64,000 nt of DNA from JBMOKU01 sp049324315 (GCA_049324315.1 JBMOKU010000019.1:1-64000), one strand, 5' to 3'; counted from the first letter of the stretch, positions 15,312-25,177 are shown. Translations and numbers: made by a program. Notes: a model not told the origin generated them from the letters alone.

Positions 15312-17649
15312 TTTTTTCTTCCTTCCCCACCAGCGCATGCTCAAGTACTTCATCCATGTGGCTTACTAAAACAAACTTCAGTTTCTTTCTCACATTATCC
15401 GGTATATCCTCGATATCCCGCTCATTCTCCTTTGGCAGCAGTATTTTGTGTATTCCTGCTCTATTGGCAGCCAACACTTTTTCTTTGATTCCACCGACAG
15501 GTAATACCCTTCCTCGAAGGGTAATTTCACCAGTCATGGCTACATTCCTGTCTACCGGCTTTCCGGTAAGCTCAGAAATCACAGCTGTGGCCATAGTAAT
15601 TCCGGCAGAAGGTCCATCCTTCGGAATAGCCCCTTCAGGAATGTGTAAATGGATATCTAATACTTGATAGAAATCCTCTGCAATATTTAAATCACGAATT
15701 TTGGATCGAATATAACTGATGCCGGCAGTTGCCGATTCCTTCATGACATCACCCAATTGACCTGTCAAGACCAGCTTTCCGTTGCCTTTCATAGTTGTCA
15801 CTTCAATGGACAAGGTATCTCCGCCCACTGCTGTCCATGCCAGACCTGTTGCTATACCAACCTCATTCTTTTCCTGAGCTTTCTCATATCGATATTTAGG
15901 TCGTCCTAAGAACTGGTTTAGATTCTTTGAATTGATCCGAACCAACTTGATGTTCTCTTCTACAATTTTCTTGGTAGCCTTTCTGCAAAGGGTTGCAATC
16001 TGTCTCTCCAGATTTCTAACGCCAGATTCCCGTGTATAGTAATTAATAACATCACGGAGGGTTGGCTCTGATAACTGTATATTTTCTGGTTTTAGTCCAT
16101 GTTCCTTGATTTGTTTTGATACAAGATATTTTTGTGCAATTTTTAGCTTCTCTTCTTCTGTATATCCTGACACATGAATGACTTCCATTCTGTCAAGCAG
16201 CGGCCTTGGTATCGTACTCAAACTATTGGCTGTAGTAATAAACATTACTTTTGATAGATCAAAGGGCACTTCTAAATAATGATCTGTAAATTCTTTGTTC
16301 TGCTCAGGGTCCAATACTTCCAGCAGCGCTGAAGCCGGGTCGCCTCTAAAATCGCTGTTTAGCTTGTCAATCTCATCAAAAAGGAATACGGGATTTTTTG
16401 ATTTGCCTTCTTTGATGGCTGACATAATTCTTCCTGGAATAGCACCGATGTAAGTCCTTCTATGTCCGCGGATTTCAGCTTCATCTCGAACACCACCCAG
16501 TGACATACGAACAAAATTCCGGTTGATTGCTCTGGCGATGGAACGGGCAATCGATGTCTTTCCTACTCCCGGAGGCCCTACCAGACAAAGAATGGGGCCC
16601 TTCATTTCTTTCGCCAATTGACGTATGGCCAGATATTCCAGTATCCTTTCCTTGACATCCTTCAACCCATAATGATCTTCATCTAAAATCGTCTTAGCTC
16701 TTTTGATATCCAGACGATCCTTTGTCTGCTTATTCCATGGCAGGTCTAATATCCAATCTACATAATTTCTAATAACTGCGCCTTCAGCGGAACTTGGGGA
16801 CATTCTGGAAAGCCTGTCCACTTCTTTTGAAGCCTTCTCTTCTACTGGCTTTGGCAGCTTAGCCTTTGCAATTTTTTCACGATACGTATCGATTTCATCC
16901 TGCACATTACCTTCTTCTCCCAGTTCTTCTTGGATTGCCTTTAACTGCTCCTTGAGGTAATACTCTTTTTGTACTTTGTTGATCTGCTTTTTCACTCGGG
17001 CATTAATCTCTTTCTCTATCTCCAGAATCTCTATTTCCCTCAATAGAATTTTATACAATACCTCAAGTCTTTCTTTGGGGTCAAAAGCCTCCAACACCTC
17101 TTGCTTCTGCTCAATCTTCAACACCAAATGGGAAGCAATCACATCTGCCAGCCTGCCTGGCTCCTCGATGGATGCCACCGATATAATAACCTCCGGAGAA
17201 ATACGATTGCTGCTGCCGATATAGTCTTCGAAAGCATCCAGCACGGTCCTCATCAGTGCTTCCAGTTCTCTATCCGTCTGCATTTCTTCTTCGTACAGCT
17301 CTTCTTCTACAATTGCTTGGAAGAAAGGTGTGTCTTGAACCAGTTCCACCATTTTAGCCCTGCTGATCCCTTCTACCAATACCCTTATGGCATCACCGGG
17401 CAGCTTCAACATCTGCTTAATTTTTGAGATCGTACCCACCTGGTAGAAGTCGTCTTCTGTAGGTAAATCTGTTTCTGCCTCTTTTTGCGTTGTCAGAAAT
17501 ATAAGCTGATTGTTAACCATCGCTTCTTCCAGTGCATTAATAGATTTTTCTCGCCCAACATCAAAATGCAATACCATATAAGGGAAAACAGACAATCCTC
17601 TTAGAGGTATCAACGGCAGTTCATGTTTTTTTACTTTTCTATCTTCCAT
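15301..17649 (-). CDS. lon: ATP-dependent protease LonA
   Basis: 782 residues, the usual length. It has an N-terminal LAN substrate-recognition domain (about 1-200), a coiled linker, an AAA+ module with Walker A GPPGVGKTS near 356 and Walker B FLFDEIDK, and a C-terminal Ser-Lys protease domain with KDGPSAGITM (Ser near 680) and the later catalytic Lys. It degrades misfolded and regulatory proteins in the cytosol. Its own promoter lies about 220 bp upstream (17870-17898), and engB is cotranscribed downstream. No CIRCE or CtsR box is obvious. Confidence 0.97.
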   Translation of the reverse strand: MEDRKVKKHELPLIPLRGLSVFPYMVLHFDVGREKSINALEEAMVNNQLIFLTTQKEAETDLPTEDDFYQVGTISKIKQMLKLPGDAIRVLVEGISRAKMVELVQDTPFFQAIVEEELYEEEMQTDRELEALMRTVLDAFEDYIGSSNRISPEVIISVASIEEPGRLADVIASHLVLKIEQKQEVLEAFDPKERLEVLYKILLREIEILEIEKEINARVKKQINKVQKEYYLKEQLKAIQEELGEEGNVQDEIDTYREKIAKAKLPKPVEEKASKEVDRLSRMSPSSAEGAVIRNYVDWILDLPWNKQTKDRLDIKRAKTILDEDHYGLKDVKERILEYLAIRQLAKEMKGPILCLVGPPGVGKTSIARSIARAINRNFVRMSLGGVRDEAEIRGHRRTYIGAIPGRIMSAIKEGKSKNPVFLFDEIDKLNSDFRGDPASALLEVLDPEQNKEFTDHYLEVPFDLSKVMFITTANSLSTIPRPLLDRMEVIHVSGYTEEEKLKIAQKYLVSKQIKEHGLKPENIQLSEPTLRDVINYYTRESGVRNLERQIATLCRKATKKIVEENIKLVRINSKNLNQFLGRPKYRYEKAQEKNEVGIATGLAWTAVGGDTLSIEVTTMKGNGKLVLTGQLGDVMKESATAGISYIRSKIRDLNIAEDFYQVLDIHLHIPEGAIPKDGPSAGITMATAVISELTGKPVDRNVAMTGEITLRGRVLPVGGIKEKVLAANRAGIHKILLPKENERDIEDIPDNVRKKLKFVLVSHMDEVLEHALVGKEEKNDH

Positions 17650-17869
17650 CTAGATCAACTCCTTCGTCGCAAGGTTCAATGCAGTCCTATGATTTATGTA
17701 CATCATAATACTTTCGACTGCATCAAGATTGTTTAAGACAAGGTTTTTTAAAAATAATAGCCTCGTTTCTCATAATCACAAACTCGTACTATGCTTATTT
17801 TTTACATTGCATTATTTTCTATTCTCTATTTAAGCGTATTCTATATTTACTTCCCTGGTGCATTACAAT

Positions 17870-17898
17870 ATTATATATAAAAGTCCAATTTTTTGCAA
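17870..17898 (-). promoter_or_regulatory. Sigma-A promoter of lonA-engB
   Basis: On the minus strand: -35 TTGCAA (17893-17898), a 17-bp spacer, -10 TATAAT (17870-17875). The 220-base leader is long. The remaining 350-bp gap between lonB and lonA shows only this promoter and the lonB terminator. Confidence 0.65.
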
Positions 17899-17959
17899 TA
17901 AGTCTTATTTTTTCTCCTATAAAATAGTCTTATTTGCTGTCTACTGCGAATAATCTTAG

Positions 17960-17993
17960 AAAACCACGACCTCATACAAAGTCGTGGCTTTTG
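17960..17993 (-). terminator. lonB terminator
   Basis: AACCACGAC pairs with GTCGTGG over a nine-base loop; T-rich on the minus strand, four bases past the lonB stop. Confidence 0.75.
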
Positions 17994-17996
17994 TAT

Positions 17997-19673
17997 CTAT
18001 CTTTCCATTCCTTCTGCCATTGCTACCAACAGGTTATCCTGTAATATAGGCTCTTTATAAGAAACATCTGATCGCATGGCATGTTGGATGACTTCTTCAA
18101 TCGTTTCTACAGGGACCACTTCCGTTCCCGCTTGTTTAAACCGTTCCTGCCAGTTGGATGCAGGAATAAGTACCCTTGTACACCCAGCTCTTTTTGCAGC
18201 CTCAATTTTTGCTGTGACGCCGCCAATAGGCTTTACTCTTCCCCGGATAGATATTTCACCTGTCATGGCTATTTTGTTATCAATCTCTTGCTTGGTTATA
18301 GCCGAATAAATAGCCGCTGCAACGGCAGTACCTGCCGATGGCCCGTCTACCATCATCCCTCCCGGGAAATTCAAATGAATATCATATTCCTTTGTCTCTA
18401 TACCAAAGTTTTGTCTAAGAACGGTTAATACATTTTCCACAGATCCCTGAGCTGTACTTTTACGCTTTAGCTTCCTTCCATGGGCTGCAATTTCCTCTTC
18501 ATTGACGATTCCAGTGATCCTGATTTTGCCGTCTTTTTTTTCAGGCAACGGAATCGCAGTTGCTTCAACTTCAGAGACAATACCAATGTTTGCCCCTACC
18601 ACAGCAAGACCATTTACAACACCAACCTGGGGCTTGTGATGGATACAGGACTGAGGTCTTGGCGTATACTGACCACTTTCCACCACCCATTCCAAATCTT
18701 CCTTTGTTAATTCTCTTCTTCCTTCGTTTAGCGCTATGCCGCAGCCAATCTGGACCATATTTACGGCCTCTCTTCCATTGGTTGCATATTTTTCAATAAC
18801 GGCAAGCCCGCCATCGGTTATATCAAACCCGCCCTTTTTGGCAGCATTTTTACTGATAAGACGTACTTCCTCAGGCAGCAACGGACGAAAATATATTTCT
18901 ACGCAGCGAGACCGCAAGGCAGGAGGAATTTCATTAGCTGTCCGTGTGGTGGCACCAATTAATCGGAAATCCGCTGGAAAACCTTTTTGAAAAATTTCAT
19001 GGATATACTTTGGAATATTCTTATCTTCCGAATTGTAATAAGCACTGTCCAAGAAAACTTTTCGATCTTCTAAAACTTTTAATAATTTATTCATCTGTAT
19101 GGGGTGCAGTTCGCCTATTTCATCGAGAAACAGCATTCCACCATGGGCTTTTGTCACGGCCCCAGGCTTTGGCTGAGGTATTCCTGCTTGACCTAATGGA
19201 CCGGCACCTTGATAGATGGGATCATGAACACAGCCCATTAATGGATCTGCAATGCTTCTTTCATCAAAGCGAACCGTTGTAGCATCCATTTCTACAAACT
19301 TTGATTGGTAGTTAAAAGGAGAATGGACAGATCGCTTTGCCTCTTCTAAAATCAATCTGGCAGCCGCTGTCTTTCCCACGCCTGGAGGACCATAGATCAA
19401 TACGTGCTGAGGATTGGGGCTGCATAATGCTGCACGAAGTCCTTTGATGCCATCCTCTTGACCAATAATTTCTTGGAAGGTTTGCGGTCTTGTTTTCTCT
19501 GAAAGAGGAACCGTTAGTGCAATATTATTCAATTGATTGAGCTTTTCCATTTCTTTTCTTGATTCTTTTTCCACGGCTGTTTTATTACCGGTCTGGTTCT
19601 TTAATAAATTGAAAAAGTACATACCGATAACAATGGCAAAGAAAAACTGAATAAATGAAACGAATGTTGGCAA
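17997..19673 (-). CDS. lonB: ATP-dependent protease LonB
   Basis: A 558-residue Lon-like protease of the sporulation-associated LonB type. It has a single N-terminal membrane helix (FVSFIQFFFAIVIGMYFFNLL), no LAN domain, an AAA+ module (GPPGVGKTA near residue 95; FLDEIGELHP), and a Lon protease domain with DGPSAGTAV (Ser near 446). In B. subtilis LonB acts in the forespore and lies beside lonA, as here. The TTG at 19673 is preferred because GGGAGG is seven bases upstream; an earlier TTG at 19691 would put that site inside the gene. Confidence 0.93.
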   Translation of the reverse strand: MPTFVSFIQFFFAIVIGMYFFNLLKNQTGNKTAVEKESRKEMEKLNQLNNIALTVPLSEKTRPQTFQEIIGQEDGIKGLRAALCSPNPQHVLIYGPPGVGKTAAARLILEEAKRSVHSPFNYQSKFVEMDATTVRFDERSIADPLMGCVHDPIYQGAGPLGQAGIPQPKPGAVTKAHGGMLFLDEIGELHPIQMNKLLKVLEDRKVFLDSAYYNSEDKNIPKYIHEIFQKGFPADFRLIGATTRTANEIPPALRSRCVEIYFRPLLPEEVRLISKNAAKKGGFDITDGGLAVIEKYATNGREAVNMVQIGCGIALNEGRRELTKEDLEWVVESGQYTPRPQSCIHHKPQVGVVNGLAVVGANIGIVSEVEATAIPLPEKKDGKIRITGIVNEEEIAAHGRKLKRKSTAQGSVENVLTVLRQNFGIETKEYDIHLNFPGGMMVDGPSAGTAVAAAIYSAITKQEIDNKIAMTGEISIRGRVKPIGGVTAKIEAAKRAGCTRVLIPASNWQERFKQAGTEVVPVETIEEVIQHAMRSDVSYKEPILQDNLLVAMAEGMER

Positions 19674-19770
19674 GCCATTTCCTCCCTTCAAAATGATGGA
19701 GATGTTTTCTCTTTTAGTATGTGAAGGTGGAAACAGACATATAGATTACAAAAAATGGGCTAATTGCACA

Positions 19771-19806
19771 ATAAAGTAGGTGGACCATATTGATCCACCT
19801 ATTTTT
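19771..19806. terminator. Terminator between clpX and lonB
   Basis: TAGGTGGA pairs with TCCACCTA; T-rich on both sides, overlapping the clpX stop. It ends the tig-clpP-clpX unit. Confidence 0.75.
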
Positions 19807-21079
19807 AAGATGCTGTATCTTCTTTTTTCTTTCTCGTCTTTCTCTTTTTTACATCTGAAATAACCAGTGTTGGTTCACTGTTATTTTCAACGGTGTCTTT
19901 TGTAATCAAACACTTTTCGATATCTTCTCTTGTAGGGATCTCATACATTACATCAAGCATAATGCTTTCAACAATACTTCTAAGACCTCTAGCACCTGTT
20001 TTCCTGTCGATGGCTTTTTTGGCAATAGCCCTTAGTGCTTCATCGTCAAGTTCCAATTCTACGCCATCCATCTCAAACAGCTTTTTGTACTGTTTAACAA
20101 GTGCATTTTTCGGTTCTATCAAAATTTTCATCAATGCTTCTTCATCCAATTCATGAAGGGTTACAATGACAGGCAGCCTGCCAACAAATTCCGGAATCAA
20201 ACCATATCTCAAAAGATCTTCCGGCTGAAGCTTATTCAATAACTCCCCAACATCCGGGACTACTTTACTCTGAATATTGGCGCCAAATCCCATGGATTTT
20301 TGACCGATTCTTTTCTGAATGATCTTATCGATACCATCAAAGGCTCCACCACAGATAAACAGAATATTGGTTGTGTCTATCTGGATAAACTCCTGATGAG
20401 GATGCTTTCTTCCCCCTTGAGGCGGAACACTGGCTACCGTTCCCTCCAGGATCTTTAAAAGAGCCTGCTGAACACCTTCTCCGCTTACATCTCGGGTAAT
20501 AGATGGATTGTCGGATTTTCTTGCTATTTTATCGATTTCATCGATATAGATGATACCCTTCTCAGCCTTTTCGATATCATAATCAGCTGCTTGAATCAGC
20601 TTAAGCAATATGTTTTCTACGTCCTCACCTACATATCCGGCTTCCGTCAACGATGTGGCATCTGCTATAGCAAAAGGCACATTCAGAATTCTGGCTAATG
20701 TCTGGGCCAGCAGCGTTTTACCAGAACCTGTAGGTCCAAGCATAACAATATTACTTTTTTGCAGTTCTACATCATCAGCTTTGATATCTCTATTGATTCT
20801 CTTATAATGATTGTACACCGCAACGGCTAAAGCTCGTTTTGCTCTTTCCTGTCCAACGACATACTGATCCAATACATCTTTGATCTCTTGTGGCTTAGGT
20901 AAATCCGTCATTTCCATTTCAATATGTTCATCAAATTCTTCTTGAATAATTTCCTGACACAATTCGATACATTCGTCGCAGATGTAGACGCTTGGTCCTG
21001 CAATCAATCTTCTGACTTGATCCTGAGACTTACCGCAAAAAGAGCACTTCAACTGCTTCTTATCATCAAATCTTGACAT
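19805..21079 (-). CDS. clpX: ClpX, ATPase subunit of ClpXP
   Basis: 424 residues. An N-terminal zinc-binding domain has Cys12, Cys15, Cys34 and Cys37. The AAA+ domain has Walker A GPTGSGKTLLAQTLA, Walker B IIYIDEIDK, the pore loop GYVGEDV and the IGF-like loop that contacts ClpP (here IGQKSMGFG context). It unfolds tagged substrates for ClpP. The gene lies 18 bp after clpP, with tig upstream, the common Firmicute tig-clpP-clpX order. Confidence 0.97.
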   Translation of the reverse strand: MSRFDDKKQLKCSFCGKSQDQVRRLIAGPSVYICDECIELCQEIIQEEFDEHIEMEMTDLPKPQEIKDVLDQYVVGQERAKRALAVAVYNHYKRINRDIKADDVELQKSNIVMLGPTGSGKTLLAQTLARILNVPFAIADATSLTEAGYVGEDVENILLKLIQAADYDIEKAEKGIIYIDEIDKIARKSDNPSITRDVSGEGVQQALLKILEGTVASVPPQGGRKHPHQEFIQIDTTNILFICGGAFDGIDKIIQKRIGQKSMGFGANIQSKVVPDVGELLNKLQPEDLLRYGLIPEFVGRLPVIVTLHELDEEALMKILIEPKNALVKQYKKLFEMDGVELELDDEALRAIAKKAIDRKTGARGLRSIVESIMLDVMYEIPTREDIEKCLITKDTVENNSEPTLVISDVKKRKTRKKKEDTAS

Positions 21080-21097
21080 TCCTACACCTCTCTTGCC

Positions 21098-21682
21098 CTA
21101 TTTCCTGGAAGTGATAACCTTGTCTATCAAACCATACTCCACTGCATCCTTGGCTTCCATAAAGAAATCTCTGTCAGTGTCCCTTGCAATCTTCTCAAGA
21201 GGTTGACCTGTTCTTTCCGCTAAAATCTTATTTATCGTATCTCTTGTTTTCAAAATTCTTTCGGCGTGAATTCGTATATCTTCAGCCTGGCCTCTTGTTC
21301 CGCCAAGAGGCTGGTGAATCATGATTTCTGCATTGGGAAGAGCAAATCGTTTACCCTTTGCACCTGCCGCCAACAAGAATGCTCCCATACTGGCAGCCAT
21401 CCCTATACATATGGTAGATACATCAGGTTTGATATACTGCATTGTATCATAGATTGCCATTCCGGCAGTGATGGATCCCCCTGGGCTATTTATATAAAAC
21501 TGAATATCCTTATCTGGATCTTCTGCTTCTAAGAATAGAAGCTGCGCCACTACAAGGCTTGCCGTATGGTCATTTACATCTTCACCTAGAAAAACAATTC
21601 TTTCTTTTAACAATCTGGAATAAATATCATAGGATCTTTCTCCACGATTTGTTTGCTCTACTACCATTGGAACTAAAGGCAT
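21098..21682 (-). CDS. clpP: ClpP, proteolytic subunit
   Basis: 194 residues. The catalytic triad is Ser98 in GMAASMGAFL, His123 in MIHQPLGG and Asp172 in TDRDFFM, all in the normal context, so the protease is intact. It forms a tetradecameric barrel that works with ClpX. ACGGGGGG precedes the start. It lies 27 bp after tig. Confidence 0.97.
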   Translation of the reverse strand: MPLVPMVVEQTNRGERSYDIYSRLLKERIVFLGEDVNDHTASLVVAQLLFLEAEDPDKDIQFYINSPGGSITAGMAIYDTMQYIKPDVSTICIGMAASMGAFLLAAGAKGKRFALPNAEIMIHQPLGGTRGQAEDIRIHAERILKTRDTINKILAERTGQPLEKIARDTDRDFFMEAKDAVEYGLIDKVITSRK

Positions 21683-21709
21683 AACATATACCCCCCGTTT
21701 GTTCGTTAT

Positions 21710-22996
21710 TTATTCTGTGATCTTAGCATTTTCCACTAAGAAGTCAACAGTTTTCCTTACTTTGATACCCTCTTTCATATATTCATAATCTGAAGGTCTC
21801 ATGGTTTTTTTGAATTTTTCTACATCTTGCTTATACTGCAGTGCATATTTTTCTATCTCTGTATTCATTTCTTCTTCTGATGCATCAACACTTTCTTTCT
21901 TCATAATAGCTTCAAGTGTTAAACGTGTTTTTACTCTATTGTATGCATCATCTCTTAATTGTTTTCTCATATCCTCAACTTTTGTATTGGTATATTGAAG
22001 ATATGTTTCCAGATTTAACCCTTGGAATTGAAGTTGATAGTTGAAATCATCCAGCATACCGTCAATTTCATGTTCTACCATGATCTCCGGAATATCTACC
22101 TGAACATTTTCAACAACCTTATCAACGACGGCATCTCTAAATTCTTTTTGAGCTCTGTTTTGAGCTGCTTCTTCTGCCTTCTTTTTTAAATCAGCTCTTA
22201 ACTCTTCCAGTGTATCGAATTCACTAACATCCTTTGCAAACTCATCATCTAACACTGGCATTTCTTTTTCTTTAATTTCATGAACTGTTACCTTGAAAAT
22301 TGCATCTTTGCCTGCTAAATTTGGTGCATGATATTCTTCTGGGAATGTAACCTTTACTTCTACGTCTTCTCCAATTTTTACGCCAACCAGTTGCTCTTCA
22401 AACCCTGGAATAAACTGACCGGATCCGATCACCAATGTTTGTTTTTCGGCTGTACCGCCTTCAAACTGTTCGTCACCTACAAAACCGGCATAATCAATGA
22501 TTGTTGTATCTCCTTGCTGCACAGGTCTTTCAACTGCAATTAATCTGGCATTTCTTTCTCTAAGCTGTTCAATTTCCTTGTCTATGTCTTCTTCCATAAC
22601 ATTATACTCTTTTTTCTCTACTTCTATACCTTGATAATCACCTAGGGTCACTTCAGGTTTAACTGTTACTGTAGCAGTAAATACCATATTTTTCCCTTTA
22701 CCAATATCTTCGATGTCAATGGATGGTCTGTCTACAGGCTCAATATTATGGGCTTCCAATGCCTTTTCGTATTCCTTTGGACAAAGGTCATTGATGGCGT
22801 CGTCATAAAAAACGCCTTCTCCATACTGAAGCTCAATAATCTTTCTTGGTGCTTTACCTTTTCTGAATCCCGGAATATTAAATTTTCCTTTATTCTTATT
22901 ATAAGCACCTTGTACTGCTTTTTCGAAGCTTTCAGAATCTACTTCAATTCTTAGTGTTACTTCATTGTTTTCATTTTTTACTACCGTTGAATTCAT
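21710..22996 (-). CDS. tig: Trigger factor
   Basis: A 428-residue ribosome-bound chaperone. The N-terminal ribosome-binding signature GFRKGKAPRK (GFRxGKxP) is near residue 44, the FKBP-type peptidyl-prolyl isomerase domain is at about 155-245 (GDTTIIDYAGFVG), and the rest is a long helical C-terminal chaperone domain. It meets nascent chains at the tunnel exit. The ATG at 22996 follows GAGGAGG. First gene of tig-clpP-clpX, with an extended -10 promoter just upstream. Confidence 0.97.
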   Translation of the reverse strand: MNSTVVKNENNEVTLRIEVDSESFEKAVQGAYNKNKGKFNIPGFRKGKAPRKIIELQYGEGVFYDDAINDLCPKEYEKALEAHNIEPVDRPSIDIEDIGKGKNMVFTATVTVKPEVTLGDYQGIEVEKKEYNVMEEDIDKEIEQLRERNARLIAVERPVQQGDTTIIDYAGFVGDEQFEGGTAEKQTLVIGSGQFIPGFEEQLVGVKIGEDVEVKVTFPEEYHAPNLAGKDAIFKVTVHEIKEKEMPVLDDEFAKDVSEFDTLEELRADLKKKAEEAAQNRAQKEFRDAVVDKVVENVQVDIPEIMVEHEIDGMLDDFNYQLQFQGLNLETYLQYTNTKVEDMRKQLRDDAYNRVKTRLTLEAIMKKESVDASEEEMNTEIEKYALQYKQDVEKFKKTMRPSDYEYMKEGIKVRKTVDFLVENAKITE

Positions 22997-23070
22997 TCCA
23001 ATAGTTCCTCCTCTATATAGTAACATTATTAATTTACGTGGAAATATGTACCCAACGCTTTAACCCTTAT

Positions 23071-23079
23071 ATTATATCA
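23071..23079 (-). promoter_or_regulatory. Extended -10 promoter of tig-clpP-clpX
   Basis: TGA-TATAAT on the minus strand is an extended -10 element; the -35 region is poor. The leader to tig is about 65 bases. Confidence 0.5.
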
Positions 23080-23176
23080 TAAAATCAGGAAGGTACACAT
23101 ATTTTTACCTTTCACTGACTTCGTTTATTCTACCATGTAATCTTTTCCAACACAGCAGAAATCTATACAATACTTT

Positions 23177-23208
23177 AAAGACCAATGGCATATCCATTGG
23201 TCTTTTTA
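23177..23208. terminator. Strong terminator-like hairpin with no gene attached
   Basis: AAAGACCAATGG-CATAT-CCATTGGTCTTT is a perfect 12-bp hairpin with TTTTT after it on the plus strand. No annotated gene ends here: tig starts to its left on the minus strand and the 23404 gene starts to its right on the plus strand. The 407-bp tig-23404 gap otherwise holds only the tig promoter and upstream sequence of the small Cys-rich gene. Confidence 0.6.
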
Positions 23209-23403
23209 TGACTAAGCAATTTTCAATATCCATTATATCATTATGTTTCAAAATGTAAACCATATATTACAGGTTCGTCAAAATTTTTTCCTGAACGGGG
23301 CTTTATTTCCTTTCAATATTTTGTAACCATTTGTTTTGATTTTCCATAGTATAACAATAGGTGTAACAGCCAAATTCATTAACCCAGATAGGAGGTTCTT
23401 TAC

Positions 23404-23607
23404 ATGAGTGACGCTGCAAAAAAAGGCTTTTTCGGCTTTGGTGACAATTCATCACTTCTATTCTTCTTCTTGCTGCTAGTTGTATTATTCTGCAACTACT
23501 GTGGATTTGACAAGTATTTTGGTGACAATGATTCCCTATTATTCTTCTTCTTACTGTTAGTTGTATTGTTCTGCAACTGCGGATTTGTAGGCGGAATCGG
23601 CTGCTAA
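23404..23607 (+). CDS. Small membrane protein with an internal tandem duplication (HCB13-like)
   Basis: A 67-residue protein. Two nearly identical halves each read SLLFFFLLLVVLFCN, preceded by a GD-N-(S/D) turn and followed by a Cys/Gly-rich end (NYCGF, NCGF). Each half is a single hydrophobic helix flanked by Cys. It resembles the short clostridial proteins annotated as chorion class high-cysteine HCB protein 13, whose function is unknown. AGGAGG precedes the ATG and a terminator follows, so it is a genuine gene. The duplication is also visible at DNA level. Confidence 0.8.
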   Translation: MSDAAKKGFFGFGDNSSLLFFFLLLVVLFCNYCGFDKYFGDNDSLLFFFLLLVVLFCNCGFVGGIGC

Positions 23608-23643
23608 TCATTGAACACCTTGCCCGTGAGGGCAACCCCTGTT

Positions 23644-23684
23644 AAAAATAAGGAAGAGATACTTGCTGTGTCTCTTCCTTATTT
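23644..23684. terminator. Bidirectional terminator
   Basis: AATAAGGAAGAGA-ACT...TCTCTTCCTTATTT pairs over a nine-base loop and has T-runs on both strands; it can serve the small membrane protein and homoserine dehydrogenase. A second small hairpin, TTGCCC-GTGA-GGGCAA, lies just before it. Confidence 0.8.
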
Positions 23685-23790
23685 GTTAGCCATTTTCCTA
23701 TGTTAACTCGTTATGCTAGTTGATGTAGATTTGCTTTGTGGAGAGGCTTATATAGTTTGTTAGCGAAGCGGAGTCAACTAACACTACAAC

Positions 23791-25077
23791 TTATTTTAAA
23801 GATTCTACTTTGAGTATGCTGGATATGCCGGCCACCTCTCCGAAGTTATTGATAACTTCAAGGGCACGATCCAATTCTTTTCTCTCAACTTGGTGGGTGA
23901 TAAATACTAAAGGAATCACATCCTGGCCTTGATCCGTCTGTACTACGGAGGCCAAGCTGATACCATAGGAGCCGAATGTACTGGCTATTTTCCCCAGAAC
24001 TCCTGGTTTATCCGTTACCATAAGTCTAACATAATACTCACCAATACCTTCTCCGATAACTTGCAGCGGTTGAACGGTCTTTGCTTGTTTTTGCTTAAAT
24101 CCATTTTCTATATGGATATGCTTTACGACCCGTAAGACGTCCCCCATCACGGCACTTCCTGTGGGCAGTGATCCTGCCCCTTTACCGTAGAGCATCAAAT
24201 CCCCGACAGCATTCCCCTTCACAAATAAAGCATTGAACTCATTATCTACGGCTGCTAGGGGATGTTGTGAAGGTATCAATGTAGGATGGACATGGAGCTC
24301 TAAATTTCCGTCTCTCCTTTTTGCAGCAGCCAACAGCTTTATCGTATAGCCCAGCTGAGCTGCATAGGCAATATCAATCTTTGAAACCTTCGTGATCCCT
24401 TCCCTGGGAATGTCTTGAGAAACAACCCTGGTATCAAAGGCAATAGACGTCAGTATAGACAGTTTAAAAGCTGCATCTTCACCCTCTACATCGGATGTTG
24501 GATCTGCTTCGGCATACCCCTTTTCCTGAGCTTGTTTCAAAGCATCATCAAAGTTCATGCCCTGCTTTGTCATTTGAGTTAGAATATAATTGGTTGTTCC
24601 ATTCAAAATCCCCACAATTTCGTCAATCTCATTTGCTGCCAAGCTGTGGGAAAGTGAAGCAATAATGGGGATACCTCCCCCTACACTGGCTTCGAATAAT
24701 AGATTAACACCCTTCTCTTGGGCTAATTCTATTAGCTCTTTTCCGTGAACAGAAATCAGCGCTTTATTGGCCGTAACTACATGCTTACCTGAAGATAAAG
24801 CTTGTTTTATATATGCATAAGCGGGCTGTAATCCTCCCATCACCTCGATGATCAACTTAATCTCTGCATCTTCTAAGATATCCTCTACACGGGTCGTCAA
24901 TGTATCTTTTGTCAGTAGACCATTTCTGGCTTTCTCAGGATTTCTCACAAGAATTCTGGTAATTTCAAAATCTCTACCAACATAATCCTTCATCTTGTCA
25001 TAATTGCTCTGCATAATCTCCCAGACACCCGTACCGACATTTCCCAGTCCGAGCATACCGATTTTTACCTTTTCCAT
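23791..25077 (-). CDS. hom: Homoserine dehydrogenase
   Basis: A 428-residue NAD(P)-dependent enzyme that reduces aspartate semialdehyde to homoserine on the way to threonine and methionine. It has an N-terminal Rossmann motif GLGNVGTG near residue 10, the conserved NGTTNYILTQM segment, the catalytic-site region QEKGYAEADPTSDVEG, and a C-terminal ACT domain (YYVRLMVTDKPGVLGKIAS, from about residue 350) for feedback control by threonine. Of three near ATGs, the one at 25077 has AGGAAGG eight bases upstream. No other threonine gene is adjacent. Confidence 0.96.
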   Translation of the reverse strand: MEKVKIGMLGLGNVGTGVWEIMQSNYDKMKDYVGRDFEITRILVRNPEKARNGLLTKDTLTTRVEDILEDAEIKLIIEVMGGLQPAYAYIKQALSSGKHVVTANKALISVHGKELIELAQEKGVNLLFEASVGGGIPIIASLSHSLAANEIDEIVGILNGTTNYILTQMTKQGMNFDDALKQAQEKGYAEADPTSDVEGEDAAFKLSILTSIAFDTRVVSQDIPREGITKVSKIDIAYAAQLGYTIKLLAAAKRRDGNLELHVHPTLIPSQHPLAAVDNEFNALFVKGNAVGDLMLYGKGAGSLPTGSAVMGDVLRVVKHIHIENGFKQKQAKTVQPLQVIGEGIGEYYVRLMVTDKPGVLGKIASTFGSYGISLASVVQTDQGQDVIPLVFITHQVERKELDRALEVINNFGEVAGISSILKVESLK

Positions 25078-25148
25078 CTTCATCACCTTCCTAAATTTCT
25101 ACATATGTTTGTATGTATATTGAATACATTTGTTTTCGTATAAAATAC

Positions 25149-25177
25149 ATTATAGCGCGATTACCTTAACAAGTCTA
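25149..25177 (-). promoter_or_regulatory. Putative hom promoter
   Basis: On the minus strand: TAGACT (25172-25177), 17-bp spacer, TATAAT (25149-25154). The leader of about 65 bases shows no T-box specifier structure or S-box that I can recognise. Confidence 0.5.
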
